64,000 bases of DNA. Source: Motilibacter aurantiacus (lineage in GTDB: Bacteria > Actinomycetota > Actinomycetes > Motilibacterales > Motilibacteraceae). Below are positions 63,911 through 64,000 of the stretch, in pieces. The stretch lies in NCBI RefSeq assembly GCF_011250645.1, contig NZ_JAANNO010000001.1, positions 32,283 through 96,282 of the forward strand. Direction: 5' to 3'. The notes beneath the pieces were generated by a model that saw only the letters and a list, made by a program, of their open reading frames with translations, was not told where the DNA came from and searched no databases. The number at the start of each line of letters is the position of its first letter. The stretch's first letter is position 1. The position numbers and the translations under genes were made by a program.

Positions 63911-64000
63911 CCGGCCCCGCTGACGAGCCGCTGCTGGCCGGCCCGACCCAGCCGGCCGAGACACGACCGGCTGGGACACGACCGGCTGGGACACGACCGG
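63907..64000 (+). CDS. Start of a further gene, cut by the window end
   Basis: A GTG at 63907-63909 overlaps the DUF4129 stop (GTGA) and opens a frame of at least 31 codons to the window end. The visible part is Pro/Ala/Gly/Thr-rich (for example AETRPAGTRPAGTRP) and looks disordered. By operon habit a DUF4350-type protein is expected here, but nothing in the visible part proves it. Confidence 0.6.
   Translation, partial: MTGPADEPLLAGPTQPAETRPAGTRPAGTRP
63961..64000. repeat. 15-bp tandem repeat at the window end
   Basis: ACACGACCGGCTGGG is repeated at 63961-63975 and 63976-63990, and a third copy is cut at 64000. In the coding frame it yields AGTRP pentapeptides. Confidence 0.85.

Overview
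The window is very GC-rich chromosomal DNA from an actinobacterium. WhiB1, the MtrA-MtrB-LpqB set, a PdtaS-type histidine kinase beside whiB1, a SigB/SigF-type sigma factor with its anti-sigma partner, a SAM-IV riboswitch, and the order secA / hpf / comF / lpqB / mtrB / mtrA all point there. No rRNA, tRNA, CRISPR array, prophage or insertion sequence was found. The genus cannot be fixed from the sequence alone.

Layout. Positions 1-12.8 kb hold two AIM24-family genes, a 39-residue membrane peptide, a LysR regulator, a secreted Pro-rich protein, the alanine aminotransferase alaA, two unknown membrane proteins, a large AfsR/SARP-type ATPase regulator, an alpha/beta hydrolase, a frameshifted DHFR-family gene, an NmrA-type reductase and a serine/threonine dehydratase-like enzyme. 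Positions 12.8-22.5 kb form a tellurium-resistance-type (Ter) stress island. One leftward, translationally coupled operon encodes a CitE-like lyase, a giant fusion (PRTase-TRSP joined to StiP-PELOTA) and a HAD phosphatase. Opposite it are a TerD-vWA protein and a TerC-like membrane protein, followed by TerD and a coiled-coil protein. The fusion point is a perfect-to-near-perfect 30-bp tandem repeat, the most unusual structure in the window.

Positions 22.6-34 kb carry a glycerophosphodiesterase, a beta-propeller protein, an APS kinase fused to a degenerate ATP-sulfurylase domain, several membrane or secreted proteins (DUF3159, CxC thioredoxin-like, SPOR/NAGPA), and cysN-cysD-cysQ for sulfate activation. 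A cysteine-desulfurase-like gene under a SAM-IV riboswitch lies next to them, so sulfur metabolism is concentrated here. Positions 34-41 kb contain a small HExxH protein, a GNAT acetyltransferase, paired FluC fluoride channels, the anti-sigma/sigma pair, a lipid kinase, whiB1 and pdtaS.

Positions 41-49.8 kb hold a VOC protein, DUF6912, a patatin-like lipase, a cupredoxin-like lipoprotein coupled to a polytopic membrane protein, an Ssd/CpaE-like ATPase with a SAF-domain partner, an excisionase-type HTH protein, a LysM protein and an Rv3235-family protein. Positions 49.8-61.7 kb are the conserved core: secA1, a YcaQ-like glycosylase, a LuxR response regulator, hpf, comF, lpqB, mtrB and mtrA. 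The window closes with a membrane-protein operon (GPDP-membrane-domain protein, DUF4129 protein, and the start of a further gene) running off the right end.

Strong perfect hairpins without a T-tract sit between most convergent gene pairs and probably serve as two-way terminators. Many neighbouring genes overlap by 4 nt (GTGA or ATGA), indicating translational coupling.
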